This document shows, in pieces, positions 28,468-38,157 of a stretch of DNA of 64,000 nt (positions within the stretch are counted from its first letter, which is position 1; every line of letters begins with the position of its first letter). The notes beneath the pieces are model-generated. The model was given only the letters and a program-made list of their open reading frames with translations. It had not been told where the DNA came from and ran no database searches. The position numbers and the translations under genes were made by a program. The stretch is from Planctomycetales bacterium (GTDB taxonomy: Bacteria; Planctomycetota; Planctomycetia; Planctomycetales; Planctomycetaceae): contig JAPLOA010000046.1 of the NCBI GenBank assembly GCA_026400835.1, positions 62,001-126,000 of the forward strand, in the 5' to 3' direction.

Positions 28468-29796
28468 TTAGATATTGAAGAAGAACTCAGGGATACCGAC
28501 GATATACTTCAAGGCAAATGCCCAGCGAAGCAACATCTTGATCGGAAGAATCGCCATCCAGAGAATGAGGTTCGAGAACACAAGGAACCGAAGCACACCC
28601 ATCCGAACGAAATACTTTCTCAGCACCGTCAGTCCAAGAACCGGCGGCAACGCTGCGAAATAAACAATCGTCAAAATAATTCCTGGAGATTCCCGAAGCA
28701 GAATATCACCAACACCCGATCCCTTTGGAATTCCAAGCCCAAGCCCGTTCCAAAAGAACTCACTCAAATTGACGTTGTTGGCCGCCTCGACCTTGTGAAC
28801 ATCCCAGTACTCGTAAATGCCGAAGAAGTTCCAGTTCGGGCCTCGCAGAAACGTTCCCAAAACAATCAAAGCAACCCACAAGGGCATAAACCCAAAGAGA
28901 AACGTGGTGATCGCAAATGAACGTTCTTTGAAGCTGTAGTAACCGTTGCCAGCCTTATTAAAGTCGATATAAGGCACCGCAATTAATCCGCCCAGAATGA
29001 TGCTGGGCAGAACCACACCCGCCAACCACGGGTCGAAGTAAACCAGCATCTCCTGCAGACCCAGAAAATACCAGGGCGCCTTTGACGGATTTGGCGTCTT
29101 CATCGATGAGGCAGGCTCTTCAAGAGGAGCCTGAAGGGCAATCCCCCAGAAAACCAACACGGCGGTCAGAACAACCATGCAGATCAATTCGGTGTACACA
29201 AGATCCGGCCACACCAGAACCTTCTCGTTGTCTTCCTGCTCGAACAGGGGTCGCCCCTCTGCAATCCGGCGATCGTTGTCGACTGCTCTGCTGAAGTAGA
29301 TCCATGTGAAGAATGCCACGATGAACAACATAGCGACGATCGGCACATTATCAGGCTTACCCACAATCTGACGGAAGTCGTAGTCAGTCAGACTCAATGT
29401 CATAAAAATCAACGAACAGTTGAGCAAAACCCAGGCGACCGTTGGCCGAGTCCACCACTCCCGAAACTGAATCATGGCCCAGAGACCAACGATCGTCAGG
29501 AAGAAGTACAGTACCGGATTCGAAAAGTACGCGTCGAAGAAGTCCTTGAATGCCAAAGGCATCGAGAACATAAACCCTTCCACGGGATACGTGAAATGGT
29601 AGAACGACAACATCATCAGAATGGAGGTGTACACCGCCCAGACCGAAGCCCTTGGCATACCACTCCGATACTCCCCATCAACCTTAAAACTGCGGATCGT
29701 CCACAGCAGGTTCATCAGGAAAATCACAAGGTAAAACCAACCAAGACCGACCAATACGCTCGGTGTGAGATCGGGATGAGGATTCAGCATTGACAA
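28468..29796 (-). CDS. Cytochrome b C-terminal (subunit IV-like) protein with extra N-terminal TM region
   Basis: 442 residues with about ten TM helices. The second half (from about LVYTELICMVVLTAVLVFWGIAL) is homologous to b6f subunit IV/cytochrome b C-terminus. The Qo-site PEWY motif reads APWYFLGLQEM, so the Glu is replaced, a form found in some menaquinol complexes. The first ~210 residues add five further TM helices (WFYLVIFLMNLLWTI, SILMMLSFYHF, LYFFLTIVGLWAMI, and two more). It forms the quinol-oxidising complex with the b6-like and Rieske subunits encoded upstream. The start may be shifted two codons (MLNPHPDL). Confidence 0.87.
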   Translation of the reverse strand: MSMLNPHPDLTPSVLVGLGWFYLVIFLMNLLWTIRSFKVDGEYRSGMPRASVWAVYTSILMMLSFYHFTYPVEGFMFSMPLAFKDFFDAYFSNPVLYFFLTIVGLWAMIQFREWWTRPTVAWVLLNCSLIFMTLSLTDYDFRQIVGKPDNVPIVAMLFIVAFFTWIYFSRAVDNDRRIAEGRPLFEQEDNEKVLVWPDLVYTELICMVVLTAVLVFWGIALQAPLEEPASSMKTPNPSKAPWYFLGLQEMLVYFDPWLAGVVLPSIILGGLIAVPYIDFNKAGNGYYSFKERSFAITTFLFGFMPLWVALIVLGTFLRGPNWNFFGIYEYWDVHKVEAANNVNLSEFFWNGLGLGIPKGSGVGDILLRESPGIILTIVYFAALPPVLGLTVLRKYFVRMGVLRFLVFSNLILWMAILPIKMLLRWAFALKYIVGIPEFFFNI

Positions 29797-29863
29797 ACGC
29801 CCGGAAAAAATACGCCAGATCCGGAAGAATCAAAAAGAACACAAGAGAGCAGACCGGCAGCCA

Positions 29864-30637
29864 CTACAACGGCTGACTGATCCCACCATCTTTTCGCACG
29901 CGCCAGAAGTGGATCGCAATCAACCCGCTCACCACCAATGGAATGGCCACACAGTGCAAAATGTAGAACCGGTTCAGAGTCGCCTCACCAACGAACCGAC
30001 CACCCAACAGCAGGAATTTCGCGTCGGAGGCATTCGTGATCAACTCGTAGCCGCTCGTATTAAACAACTGAAAACCCGGACCTTCAGTACCGAGACCCGG
30101 AGTCGCTTTCGCCATATTGGAACCTACAGTGATAGCCCAGATCGCCAACTGATCCCAAGGCAACAAATAACCCGTGAATGACAGGAGAAGCGTCAACACA
30201 AGCAACAGTACACCAATCACCCAATTAAATTCCCGCGGCGGCTTATAGCTGCCCGTCAGGAATACACGGTACATATGTAACCACACCGTGATGACCATTG
30301 CGTGAGCACCCCAACGGTGAATCTCTCGCATGATGCCCAGCGTTTGCACGTCGCGTAATGCCTGAATGTCGTAGAACGCCCACTCCAAAGTTGGGCGGTA
30401 GTAAAACATCAGCAACACCCCGGTAATCGTCTCCACAAGAAACAGGAAGAACGTAATCCCGCCCATACACCATGTGTACGACAGCGCGATCCCCTGCTGC
30501 TTAATAGAAACCGGGTGCAAGTGAAGGAAGAAGTTTGTCAGCATCACGACGACACGATTTCTTCGATCGGTCGGCGCGGGATGCCGAAAAACACTCTTCC
30601 AGATCTGTGAGTTACGAATGTAATCGCCTACAGACAC
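29864..30637 (-). CDS. Cytochrome b6-like subunit
   Basis: 257 residues, four TM helices. Haem b ligand pairs: His107/His121 in IHRWGAHAM...WLHMYR and His228/His243 in FYILHCVAI...AIHFWR, with the 14- and 15-residue spacing of b6. Cys57 in [10 protein letters not shown] aligns with the b6 Cys that binds haem ci/cn covalently. PWDQ and YYRPT motifs also match b6. It is encoded between the Rieske and subunit-IV-like genes. Confidence 0.95.
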   Translation of the reverse strand: MSVGDYIRNSQIWKSVFRHPAPTDRRNRVVVMLTNFFLHLHPVSIKQQGIALSYTWCMGGITFFLFLVETITGVLLMFYYRPTLEWAFYDIQALRDVQTLGIMREIHRWGAHAMVITVWLHMYRVFLTGSYKPPREFNWVIGVLLLVLTLLLSFTGYLLPWDQLAIWAITVGSNMAKATPGLGTEGPGFQLFNTSGYELITNASDAKFLLLGGRFVGEATLNRFYILHCVAIPLVVSGLIAIHFWRVRKDGGISQPL

Positions 30638-30734
30638 CTTCAGACCCTCAGACGAAGCCGCATCATGAACCCGCGGCAGCCAAATAAAAAATCAGCGACA
30701 AGACGCCTCTGCAAGCCACAACCATTAAACGGCA

Positions 30735-31802
30735 CTAAGTCATACCCACAAAGCACGATGGATTCGACCACTGCCCCAGTTCCTTCTGGAACTTAACGCT
30801 CTTATCAACCTCAAGCATCCCATCTTCAGCCAGCCGAATGCCCACACGCTCCAATGGTCGAGGAGCCGGACCTTCGAAGTTCACACCGTTCTTATAGAAA
30901 CCAGAACCGTGGCAAGGACATTTGAATTTCTGCTCGCCCTCAAGCCAGTTTGGAGTACAACCCAGGTGGGTACAGACTGTGCTCAACGCGTAAATCATCT
31001 GAGCCCCGTCAACTTCACCATTAACAACCCAGATGTTGAACTGAGCCTGCCACTTAGTCGAAACGGTCCCCGGAGCGTAATCGTTCGGAGGACCAATCTT
31101 GAATTTCGTTGGAGGCTCAACAAGCACGTTCGGCATCATGAACCGAGCGACCCCAAGCCCAAAAGCCCCGAACGCAGTCGTGAAAGATGACCACGCAATA
31201 AACACAGGCGACAACACAAAAGCAATGATCGCCCCAACAACGCTTCGACGCTCCACCTGAACCGCAGGCGCCTTTGACGAAGCAGCCGGAGTTTTCGCTG
31301 GAAGTGGTTTTTCCGGAAGCACCACCTTCGGAAGAACTGGAGCCCCCTCAGCCACAGATCGAGCAGCCTTGATCATGTCAGCCGCCGACATCCCGACAGG
31401 AGCCGCCGCTGCCTTCACCTCAGCCGCAGGCTTAACAGCAGCAGGTGCAGCACTCGCCGCAGCCGGAGTACCACCAGCTTTGGCGCGAATTGCGGCCATA
31501 ATGTCCGCTGGACTTTTCGGCGCACCCGCAGCAGGCACGGCTGGTGCTGCAGCAGCAGGTTTCTTGATAGCCGCAAGGATATCAGCCGTACCAGCAGGCT
31601 TGGCTGCAGCACGGGCCGCAGCGAGGATATCGCCTGTGCCCTTTGGAGCCGCAGGCTTCACTTCCGCAGCGGATGCTCCGATTGGCGCCGGTGCTTCGAT
31701 CGAAGGAGCCGCTGCCGCAGGCTTCTCAGCCGCAGCCGCTTCGGCATTCTTCGCACGAATTTTTGCCAGGATGTCGTTCGTTGAAGGCTTTGGATCTGTC
31801 AT
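30735..31802 (-). CDS. Rieske 2Fe-2S protein with repetitive N-terminal extension
   Basis: 355 residues. The C-terminal Rieske fold has CTHLGC and CPCHGS (2Fe-2S ligands: two Cys, two His), and one TM helix lies near 190-225 (GAIIAFVLSPVFIAW). The first ~170 residues are an Ala/Pro/Lys-rich, presumably cytoplasmic extension carrying five copies of a motif resembling D-I-L/M-A-A-I-R-A, with Asp at 10, 58, 74, 100 and 142. Such an extension is absent from standard Rieske proteins. It is the first gene of the respiratory cluster. Confidence 0.94.
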   Translation of the reverse strand: MTDPKPSTNDILAKIRAKNAEAAAAEKPAAAAPSIEAPAPIGASAAEVKPAAPKGTGDILAAARAAAKPAGTADILAAIKKPAAAAPAVPAAGAPKSPADIMAAIRAKAGGTPAAASAAPAAVKPAAEVKAAAAPVGMSAADMIKAARSVAEGAPVLPKVVLPEKPLPAKTPAASSKAPAVQVERRSVVGAIIAFVLSPVFIAWSSFTTAFGAFGLGVARFMMPNVLVEPPTKFKIGPPNDYAPGTVSTKWQAQFNIWVVNGEVDGAQMIYALSTVCTHLGCTPNWLEGEQKFKCPCHGSGFYKNGVNFEGPAPRPLERVGIRLAEDGMLEVDKSVKFQKELGQWSNPSCFVGMT

Positions 31803-32431
31803 TCAACCCTGCCAGCCGTCGGAAAGGATTCGGTGAAAGCCATGTTCTCGAACGGAACATGGACACAACTTCTGAAACCAACGAAGTTTAGTGCCAGCCC
31901 AGAACAGGGCATTCTCTGGATTCTGTCTGTCCTCTTTCGGACTGGCAAGGCGGCCAAAAGTACACGAGTTTCTTTTCTCGAAGGCAGGAAGGCCGAAAAG
32001 CGTTTTCCGTAGACCGGGAAGGCAAGAATCGAACCAACTTCACTCAAGTTCGAGACTCTGAACGTTCTCGGATATCTGAACCGTCTGGCCTGACCGAACG
32101 TTTCCCTTCGATGTGTCATCTCTTTCGCCACTCCCTCTTCATAGGTCGAAAACTCCGCTTTGGCGATTCGCTCCCTACAGTTTCTCGAAGTGCGGAGTAC
32201 CTGTCTTCGTAACGGGAGTGATATGCTCTCAACCTTTGTTAATCCCCATTCATTGCCGCGATACTCGCCCGAAGCCGAGGCGAGTGAGGAGAACAGGAAT
32301 CTTTGCGCTTGCCCTCGGTGAGTATCAGTGTCGCCTCCGGGACAAGATGGTGTCAGGATGCCGCAATTCGCCTGTTGAGACAGTGCGTGGAACCGCTTTG
32401 TATCGACACGTTTTCGCGCAGAAGATCGTCA
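31803..32431. other. Intergenic region upstream of the respiratory cluster
   Basis: About 630 bp between the nrdB terminator and the Rieske start. It should hold the promoter of the 16-kb cluster. No clear promoter, riboswitch or RNA gene was recognised. Two open frames (110 and 127 codons, opposite strands) have no recognisable domain. Confidence 0.4.
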
Positions 32432-32468
32432 ACAAAAAACGCCTCCGAAGTTTCCCGCGGAGGCGTTT
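32431..32468 (-). terminator. Intrinsic terminator of nrdB
   Basis: Perfect 11-bp stem AAACGCCTCCG/CGGAGGCGTTT (32437-32447 with 32458-32468, 10-nt loop). The minus-strand transcript continues into a T-rich tract (GTTTTTTGTT read across 32440-32431). It lies 28 bp past the nrdB stop. Confidence 0.92.
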
Positions 32469-32496
32469 GGCTCGGAATCAATTTATTCGAACATGA

Positions 32497-33561
32497 TTAA
32501 TCCCAACTCAGCGAACCAGCGCTCTGGTATTCGGTGACCCGCGTTTCGAAGAAGTTCTTTTCCTTCGACAGGTCGATCGTTTCGCTCATCCAGGGGAACG
32601 GATTCGGTGAGCCGTACTGGGTCGGCAGACCAATGCGTTCCAGGCGGCGATCAGCAATGTGCTGAACGTAATCCCGGAATGATTCGGCGTTAAGACCGAG
32701 CACTCCGCGTGGCAGACAGCCTTCAGCGTACTCAATTTCCAGTTCTACAGCGGCACGAATCCGCTGAATCATTTCGTCCTGGAACTGTGGCGTCCAGATG
32801 TCCGGGTTTTCCGCTTTGATCCCATTGATGAGGTCAACGCCGAAGTTCATATGAACGGTTTCGTCACGCAGAATGTACTGGAACTGTTCGCCAATTCCCT
32901 TCATCAGGTTACGGCGATGGAACGACAGCACCATCACGAATCCGCTGTAAAAGAAGATCCCTTCCATGATCACGTAGTAACCGATCAGATTCTTCAGGAA
33001 CATCTGGCGACCTTCCGGAGTATCCGTGGTGAATCCATCGTTCAGCACTTCAGCCGTCAGTTCCATTTCGAAAGCGTCTTTCTTAGCGATGGCCGGGATT
33101 TCCCGATACATATTGAAGATTTCGCCTTCGTTCAGCCCAAGACTTTCGACAACATACAGGAACGTATGGGAGTGAACCGCTTCTTCGAACGCCTGACGCA
33201 GCAGATACTGACGGCATTCTGCGTTGGTGACGTGCTTAAAAATGGCCAGAACCAGGTTGTTGCCCACCAGAGATTCGGCTGTCGAGAAGAAGCCCAGGTT
33301 TCGCTTGATCACCAGTCGCTCGTCATCAGTCAGACGATCAGACCGCCACACTTCCACGTCCTGGTTCATCGGTACTTCGGTCGGCATCCAGTGATTAGCG
33401 CAGCCGTTGTTGTAGTGCTCCCAGGCCCAGTGATATTTAATTGGCATGAGCTGATTGACATCGACCTGAGCATTGTTGATCAGCCGCTTTGCAGTGGCTT
33501 TCACGCGGCCCGATGTTCCGGTCAGCATAGTGGTTTGATCTTCGAAAGTGAGTGTAGACAT
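32497..33561 (-). CDS. nrdB: Ribonucleotide reductase small subunit, class Ic signature
   Basis: R2 subunit, 354 residues from the ATG at 33561 (MSTLTFEDQ). Metal ligands by spacing to E. coli: Glu96 (Asp84), Glu127 (Glu115), His130 (His118), Glu200 (Glu204), Glu234 (Glu238), His237 (His241). The radical Tyr122 position is Phe134 (HSHTF) and the first ligand is Glu, not Asp. This pair is the hallmark of the Chlamydia trachomatis class Ic R2, which uses a Mn(IV)/Fe(III) cofactor instead of a tyrosyl radical. A C-terminal Tyr (TEYQSAG) could serve radical transfer. A strong terminator follows. Confidence 0.96.
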   Translation of the reverse strand: MSTLTFEDQTTMLTGTSGRVKATAKRLINNAQVDVNQLMPIKYHWAWEHYNNGCANHWMPTEVPMNQDVEVWRSDRLTDDERLVIKRNLGFFSTAESLVGNNLVLAIFKHVTNAECRQYLLRQAFEEAVHSHTFLYVVESLGLNEGEIFNMYREIPAIAKKDAFEMELTAEVLNDGFTTDTPEGRQMFLKNLIGYYVIMEGIFFYSGFVMVLSFHRRNLMKGIGEQFQYILRDETVHMNFGVDLINGIKAENPDIWTPQFQDEMIQRIRAAVELEIEYAEGCLPRGVLGLNAESFRDYVQHIADRRLERIGLPTQYGSPNPFPWMSETIDLSKEKNFFETRVTEYQSAGSLSWD

Positions 33562-33644
33562 AGGCAACCTCATTCCATGAGTCGGGGAAAACAGAACAAC
33601 GAATTTAGTGGTTTCACATCAGTTCAAATTTCAGATTTGCATCT

Positions 33645-33677
33645 TGAGATTTCAAAGTTCAAATTTGAAATCTCAAT
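33645..33677. repeat. 13-bp inverted repeat between nrdB and the molybdoenzyme gene
   Basis: Perfect stem of 13 bp (ttgagatttcaaa 33645-33657 with tttgaaatctcaa 33665-33677, 7-nt loop). It is AT-rich with no T-tract, so it is not a standard intrinsic terminator. A related core (ctcaaatttgaaatc) occurs at 3250-3264. The flanks repeat cacatcagttcaaa (near 33616 and 33692). Confidence 0.8.
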
Positions 33678-33695
33678 CTTCAAATCACGATCACA

Positions 33696-34904
33696 TCAGT
33701 TCAAAAGCTGTCTCGCTGGAACTCGATGCCATGCGTTATAAAGGTAGCCCTTCGGGTTCCACGGGACAGACTCGGGCATCGTGTTTCCCAGAGAATCTGT
33801 CGCACGTACACAGACCTCTGTTTCAGCATTCATAATCGTCAGGGTCGCAGACCAAAGCTGCCAGCAGAACTCACCGCTCTGCACTCCAAGCGTGGCATCG
33901 ATCCACGATTTTCCGCCATCAGGTGAGACTTCGACTTTGGAAATCGAACATCCCTTTCGTCCCGATGGCAAAGCATATCCTTTCACATCAACCTTGCCGT
34001 CTTTGCTGTCCGCAGAACACAACGCCGCATTCACAGGGTATCTGTAAATCGGAGCAGTTTCATCAATCTCGACCGGAGTTCCCGAATACACCATTTTGTA
34101 GACATCAGCAATGAAGTGATTGGGAGAAGGCTTGTCACTTACAACAATCTTCTGCAACCACTTGACGCTGCGGGCTCCGATGTATCCCGGCACGATGGTT
34201 CGCAGCGGAAAGCCATGATCCGGCAGCAGAGGCTGGCCATTCATCTCAGTTGCCAGCAAAACTCCGGGAAGCTTTTCATCTTCTTCCAGCAGCTTGCTCA
34301 GTGGCACTGAGCCACCAAAAGGAAACGTCGCCTTCCCATCAACAACCTGATCAGCCCCTTCAAACCAGACATGCTTAGCGTCAGCACTGACTCCGGCGGC
34401 CTTGAGCACATCAGACAGGCGAACTCCCGACCAGACGGCATTCCCGATGGGGCCTTCCTGCCATGGCACGCCCTTCATTTCCTTGATCTTCATGAATTCA
34501 TATCGTCGAATTCCGGCACAGCTCACCGTGCAGGTCACGCTGGATTTCGGGAACTTTTCCAGCAGTTCAGGAATCGAAAACGTCACTGGCTTGTCGACCA
34601 TGCCCTCGATCGACACTTTGAACTGATCGGCTACTACGGTTGGGTTAGCACCGTGGCTGCGAATATAAAACTGCGGCGTCGGAGTAATCCAGTCTTTGAC
34701 CAGTTCTTCAAGTCGCGGCTCACCGTTGCGGGGTGCTCGAGTTCGATAAATCAGGTCTGCTTTGGCAGGATCAACGCGAGTTTCATCCCATGCGGCAACG
34801 GCCGTTCGCGAAGCCACGCCCCACGGCAAAAAAGAAGCCGCTGCTGTGCCAGTCAGAGCAGACACAGAACGGCTCATGAAATGTCGGCGGTTGAGGTGGT
34901 TCAA
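33696..34904 (-). CDS. Sulfite-oxidase-family molybdopterin enzyme, Tat-exported
   Basis: About 402 residues if started at the TTG at 34904, which gives MNHLNRRHFMSRSVSALTG, a twin-arginine signal; a longer frame upstream runs through a palindromic repeat and is unlikely to be translated. The Mo-binding domain has its Cys in CTVSCAGIRRYEF and the typical LLPDHGFPLRTIVPGYIGARSVKWL block. A C-terminal Mo-co dimerisation domain follows (ISKVEVSPDGGKSW). Substrate could be sulfite or another sulfoxide/sulfite-like compound. No cytochrome partner is adjacent. It separates nrdB from nrdA. Confidence 0.9.
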   Translation of the reverse strand: MNHLNRRHFMSRSVSALTGTAAASFLPWGVASRTAVAAWDETRVDPAKADLIYRTRAPRNGEPRLEELVKDWITPTPQFYIRSHGANPTVVADQFKVSIEGMVDKPVTFSIPELLEKFPKSSVTCTVSCAGIRRYEFMKIKEMKGVPWQEGPIGNAVWSGVRLSDVLKAAGVSADAKHVWFEGADQVVDGKATFPFGGSVPLSKLLEEDEKLPGVLLATEMNGQPLLPDHGFPLRTIVPGYIGARSVKWLQKIVVSDKPSPNHFIADVYKMVYSGTPVEIDETAPIYRYPVNAALCSADSKDGKVDVKGYALPSGRKGCSISKVEVSPDGGKSWIDATLGVQSGEFCWQLWSATLTIMNAETEVCVRATDSLGNTMPESVPWNPKGYLYNAWHRVPARQLLN

Positions 34905-34936
34905 AACAAGGGCTCCGTCATTGGCAGGATGAACCA

Positions 34937-35007
34937 GGCGAGCGGAGGGCGTGAGCCCTCCGAGTATCAAGCGCACGGCTCGGAGGGCTGACGCCCAACC
35001 GCTCGCC
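34937..35007. repeat. Large near-perfect inverted repeat (REP-like pair)
   Basis: Two arms of 28-29 bp (34937-34964 and 34979-35007) are almost exact reverse complements, with two or three mismatches and a 14-nt spacer. Each arm contains its own smaller palindrome around ggagggcgtgagccctcc. It lies between the nrdA stop and the molybdoenzyme start, so it may end or stabilise nrdA mRNA. Confidence 0.88.
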
Positions 35008-35059
35008 AGATCACGAGGCCGCAATAATCGAACGATCATTGCGGCTCAGTTTCCGATCA

Positions 35060-37951
35060 CTACTGACACGCTTCGCAATCCGGATCCGTAATGCTGCACG
35101 CCTTGTACTGAGAAACCTCAGTCACCGGCACAACATGCGGGGCCGGAATATCAGCCCGGCTCTGTTCCGGAGAACGATCTTCATCCATGCGAGCCATCTG
35201 GATGTCGCTGGAGGCACTGCGACTCTTGACCCATCGTGGCTGAACACCAAACTTGTTGATGTCGACCGTCGACTTTTCGATCTGAGTCGCCGCCAGGGTG
35301 CGTAAATAGTAAGTCGTCTTGAGACCTTTTCGCCACGCCAACATGTACATCTCATGCAGCTTCCTGCCGTTTGGTTCGCACATGTAAAGGTTCAGTGACT
35401 GGCCCATGTCGATCCATTTCTGGCGGCGAGCCGCACATTCGATCAACCATTTTGGCTCGACTTCGAACGCCGTCAGATAGCGAGCCTTGATGTCGCCGGG
35501 GATTCGTCCGATTTGGGACAGAGTTCCGTCGTAGTACTTCAAGGTTTCCAACATGTCGGCATCCCACAGACCACGCTGCTTGAGTTCTGTGACCAGCGAA
35601 TTGTTCAGATGAGTAAACTCACCGGACAGGTTGCTCTTCACGAACAAATGCTTGTACATCGGTTCGATCGACTGAGCCACCCCAATGATCGTCGAGATCG
35701 TTGCGGTTGGGGCAATCGCCATACAGTTGCTGTTACGCATACCATGAGTTGCCACGGCGGCTCGCACAACAGACCAGTCCATTCGAGCAGATCGGTCGAC
35801 GTCAATTCGGCAACCACGCTGCTCTTCCAGCAAATCCATCGTGTCGATCGGCAACATTCCCCGATCCCACTTGGAACCCGCGTAAGTGCCGTAAACACCT
35901 CGCTCAGCCGCCAATTCGGTCGATGCCTTGATCGCAAAGTAAGAAATGGCTTCCATGCTATAGTCGGCAAAGTCCACAGCCGCCGTGCTGGCATAGCTGA
36001 TGTTCAGAGCGGCCAAAGCGTCCTGGAAGCCCATCAAACCCAGACCCACGGGACGATGTCGCTGATTGGCATTCTTCGCTTCTTCCGTCGGATAGAAGTT
36101 AATGTCAATCACGTTGTCCAGCATTCGCATCGCCGTGCGAATCGTCTCTTCCAGCATCGGCAGGTCAAACTGGCCGTCCACGATATGTGCCAGCAAGTTG
36201 ATCGAGCCCAGATTGCACACCGCAGTTTCGGTCGAAGATGTGTTCAACAGAATCTCCGTGCAGAGATTGCTGCTGTGAACAACACCCACATGATCCTGTG
36301 GCGAGCGGATATTCGATGGGTCCTTCCACGTAATCCATGGATGACCGGTTTCGAACAGGCGAGTCAGCATCTTCCGCCAAAGTTCGAGAGCTGGCAGCTT
36401 CTTAGCCATCCGGATTTCGCCAGCTTCAGCCATCTTTTCGTACTGGACATAGCGAGTCTCGAAAGCCTTGCCCACAAGATCATGCAGGTCCGGAACTTCA
36501 TTCGGGCTGAACAGTGTCCATTCGCCCTCTTCTTCCACTCGCTTCATGAACAGGTCTGGAATCCAGTTAGCCGTGTGCATGTCGTGAGTACGACGGCGAT
36601 CGTCCCCGGTATTCTTGCGGAGATCAAGGAATTCCTCGATGTCCATATGCCAGGTTTCGAGGTACGAACAAACCGCACCCTTGCGTTTTCCGCCCTGATT
36701 AACCGCCACAGCCGTATCGTTCACGACCTTCAAAAACGGTATCACACCCTGGCTGCGACCGTTCGTGCCCTTGATGTGAGAGTTCGTTGCACGGATGCTG
36801 GTCCAGTCGTTGCCAAGACCGCCCGCCCATTTGCTGAGCTTTGCGTTATCAGAAACACACTTGAAGATGTGTTCCAGATCGTCTTTCACAGTCGACAGGT
36901 AGCATGAACTGAGTTGAGGATGATTGGTCGCGGAGTTGAACAGCGTCGGCGTTGCAGACGTAAACCGCATCGAAGACAGCATGTTGTAAAACTCAATCGC
37001 CCGGTCTTCCGGATTTGGCTCATTCATAGCCAACCCCATCGCAACACGCATCCAGAAGTACTGAGGCGTTTCGATGCGTCGACCTTCGATGTGCAACAAA
37101 TAGCGGTCATATACCGCCTGGAGACCGGGATACTTAAACAAACCGTCCCGATCCGGCTGCAAAGCTCCGGCAATCCGAGTCAGGTTGAGATTGCGAAGAT
37201 CCGGCGTCAGTCGATCCTCATTGATCCCGTCGATGACGTAATGCTCGAACTGGTTGCGATAGAGTTTCGCATATTCGGCTGGATTGTGCGGCGAGCTTCC
37301 CAATGCTTCGTTGCTGATCACCATTCGCAGCAGGCGAGCCGCCACAGTATCAAACGCTGGATCGGTTTCGATGCGGCAGCGAGCCGCCAGGATCATCGCC
37401 CGGTAGATTTCACCAACAGAAATGCCATCGAAGGCTGACTTGATAACTTCCTGAGTCAGTTCCTCAGCATCACACTCCACCAGACCGGCACAAGCCAGTT
37501 CCATGCGGCGACGGATACGATTCACGTCGAAAGGAACTCGTACACCGTCCTCCAGCTTAACAAACATGCGAGGCGGCGCGACAGCGTCGGCACCTTCGAC
37601 TGCATCAAGCTGCTGAAGAGCTCGGATTTTGGCATGTTCGGCGCGGTAGACGATGTAACGTCGAGCAACCCGGTAGTGCCCGCGCTTCATCAACTGCATT
37701 TCCACGAAGTCCTGAATCTGCTCAACCCCAACACCGCGGTCCGTGGCCGCATCGCTGCTGGCGTCACTCACGATCTGATCGGTGATCGAAGCCACCTCTT
37801 TCTCAATGTCGCGGTCGATCGGCTGATTTTCAGCCAGATTCAATTCTGCGCGGAACGCATTGAGGATCGCCTTGTTAATCAAACGAGACTCAAACGGAAC
37901 GGTTCGGCCATCTCGCTTACGGATAATCCATTCTGACACTGCTCGAATCAT
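35060..37951 (-). CDS. nrdA: Ribonucleotide reductase large subunit with two ATP-cones
   Basis: 963 residues. Two ATP-cone domains: about 8-100 ([21 protein letters not shown]) and about 128-225 ([17 protein letters not shown]). The catalytic barrel has SSCYLST (first redox Cys), NLCTEI (Asn, radical Cys, Glu) and AVCNLGS (second redox Cys). The C-terminal swinging-arm pair is CEAC in the last five residues. It reduces ribonucleotides with the class Ic NrdB encoded downstream. The extra ATP-cones suggest tight dATP control. A leader with candidate NrdR boxes precedes it. Confidence 0.97.
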   Translation of the reverse strand: MIRAVSEWIIRKRDGRTVPFESRLINKAILNAFRAELNLAENQPIDRDIEKEVASITDQIVSDASSDAATDRGVGVEQIQDFVEMQLMKRGHYRVARRYIVYRAEHAKIRALQQLDAVEGADAVAPPRMFVKLEDGVRVPFDVNRIRRRMELACAGLVECDAEELTQEVIKSAFDGISVGEIYRAMILAARCRIETDPAFDTVAARLLRMVISNEALGSSPHNPAEYAKLYRNQFEHYVIDGINEDRLTPDLRNLNLTRIAGALQPDRDGLFKYPGLQAVYDRYLLHIEGRRIETPQYFWMRVAMGLAMNEPNPEDRAIEFYNMLSSMRFTSATPTLFNSATNHPQLSSCYLSTVKDDLEHIFKCVSDNAKLSKWAGGLGNDWTSIRATNSHIKGTNGRSQGVIPFLKVVNDTAVAVNQGGKRKGAVCSYLETWHMDIEEFLDLRKNTGDDRRRTHDMHTANWIPDLFMKRVEEEGEWTLFSPNEVPDLHDLVGKAFETRYVQYEKMAEAGEIRMAKKLPALELWRKMLTRLFETGHPWITWKDPSNIRSPQDHVGVVHSSNLCTEILLNTSSTETAVCNLGSINLLAHIVDGQFDLPMLEETIRTAMRMLDNVIDINFYPTEEAKNANQRHRPVGLGLMGFQDALAALNISYASTAAVDFADYSMEAISYFAIKASTELAAERGVYGTYAGSKWDRGMLPIDTMDLLEEQRGCRIDVDRSARMDWSVVRAAVATHGMRNSNCMAIAPTATISTIIGVAQSIEPMYKHLFVKSNLSGEFTHLNNSLVTELKQRGLWDADMLETLKYYDGTLSQIGRIPGDIKARYLTAFEVEPKWLIECAARRQKWIDMGQSLNLYMCEPNGRKLHEMYMLAWRKGLKTTYYLRTLAATQIEKSTVDINKFGVQPRWVKSRSASSDIQMARMDEDRSPEQSRADIPAPHVVPVTEVSQYKACSITDPDCEACQ

Positions 37952-38131
37952 TCGACGCTACTCCCCTTCTTTCTTCTTCCGGGTGAAAACTGCGCGTCTT
38001 GCGCAGATACTCCATCACGTTTGAAAACAAAAAATGTTCTATTTCACGTTCGATCAACACCAGAACACTCAACGATTTTTCGCAGCAAAAACCAGACGCG
38101 CAGCAACGACCGCTAGTGACTTTCGGGGGCA

Positions 38132-38157
38132 CCTCAATCAGGGCGGTCAGATTGAGG
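38132..38157. promoter_or_regulatory. Leader hairpin overlapping the small-ORF stop
   Basis: Perfect 8-bp stem CCTCAATC/GATTGAGG (38132-38139, 38150-38157) in the nrdA leader. The small ORF's TGA (38136-38134) lies within the stem. Upstream of it on the minus strand is a T-run, but none follows, so it is not an intrinsic terminator. Confidence 0.55.

Noticed and set aside
31799-32131. 110-codon frame just upstream of the Rieske gene, overlapping its start
   Set aside because: Basic, no domain, no Shine-Dalgarno; the overlap looks accidental.
32113-32496. 127-codon plus-strand frame before nrdB terminator
   Set aside because: It covers the nrdB terminator hairpin and has no recognisable domain.
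35513-36907. 464-codon frame antisense to nrdA
   Set aside because: nrdA is certain; the antisense protein is His/Arg-rich without a domain.
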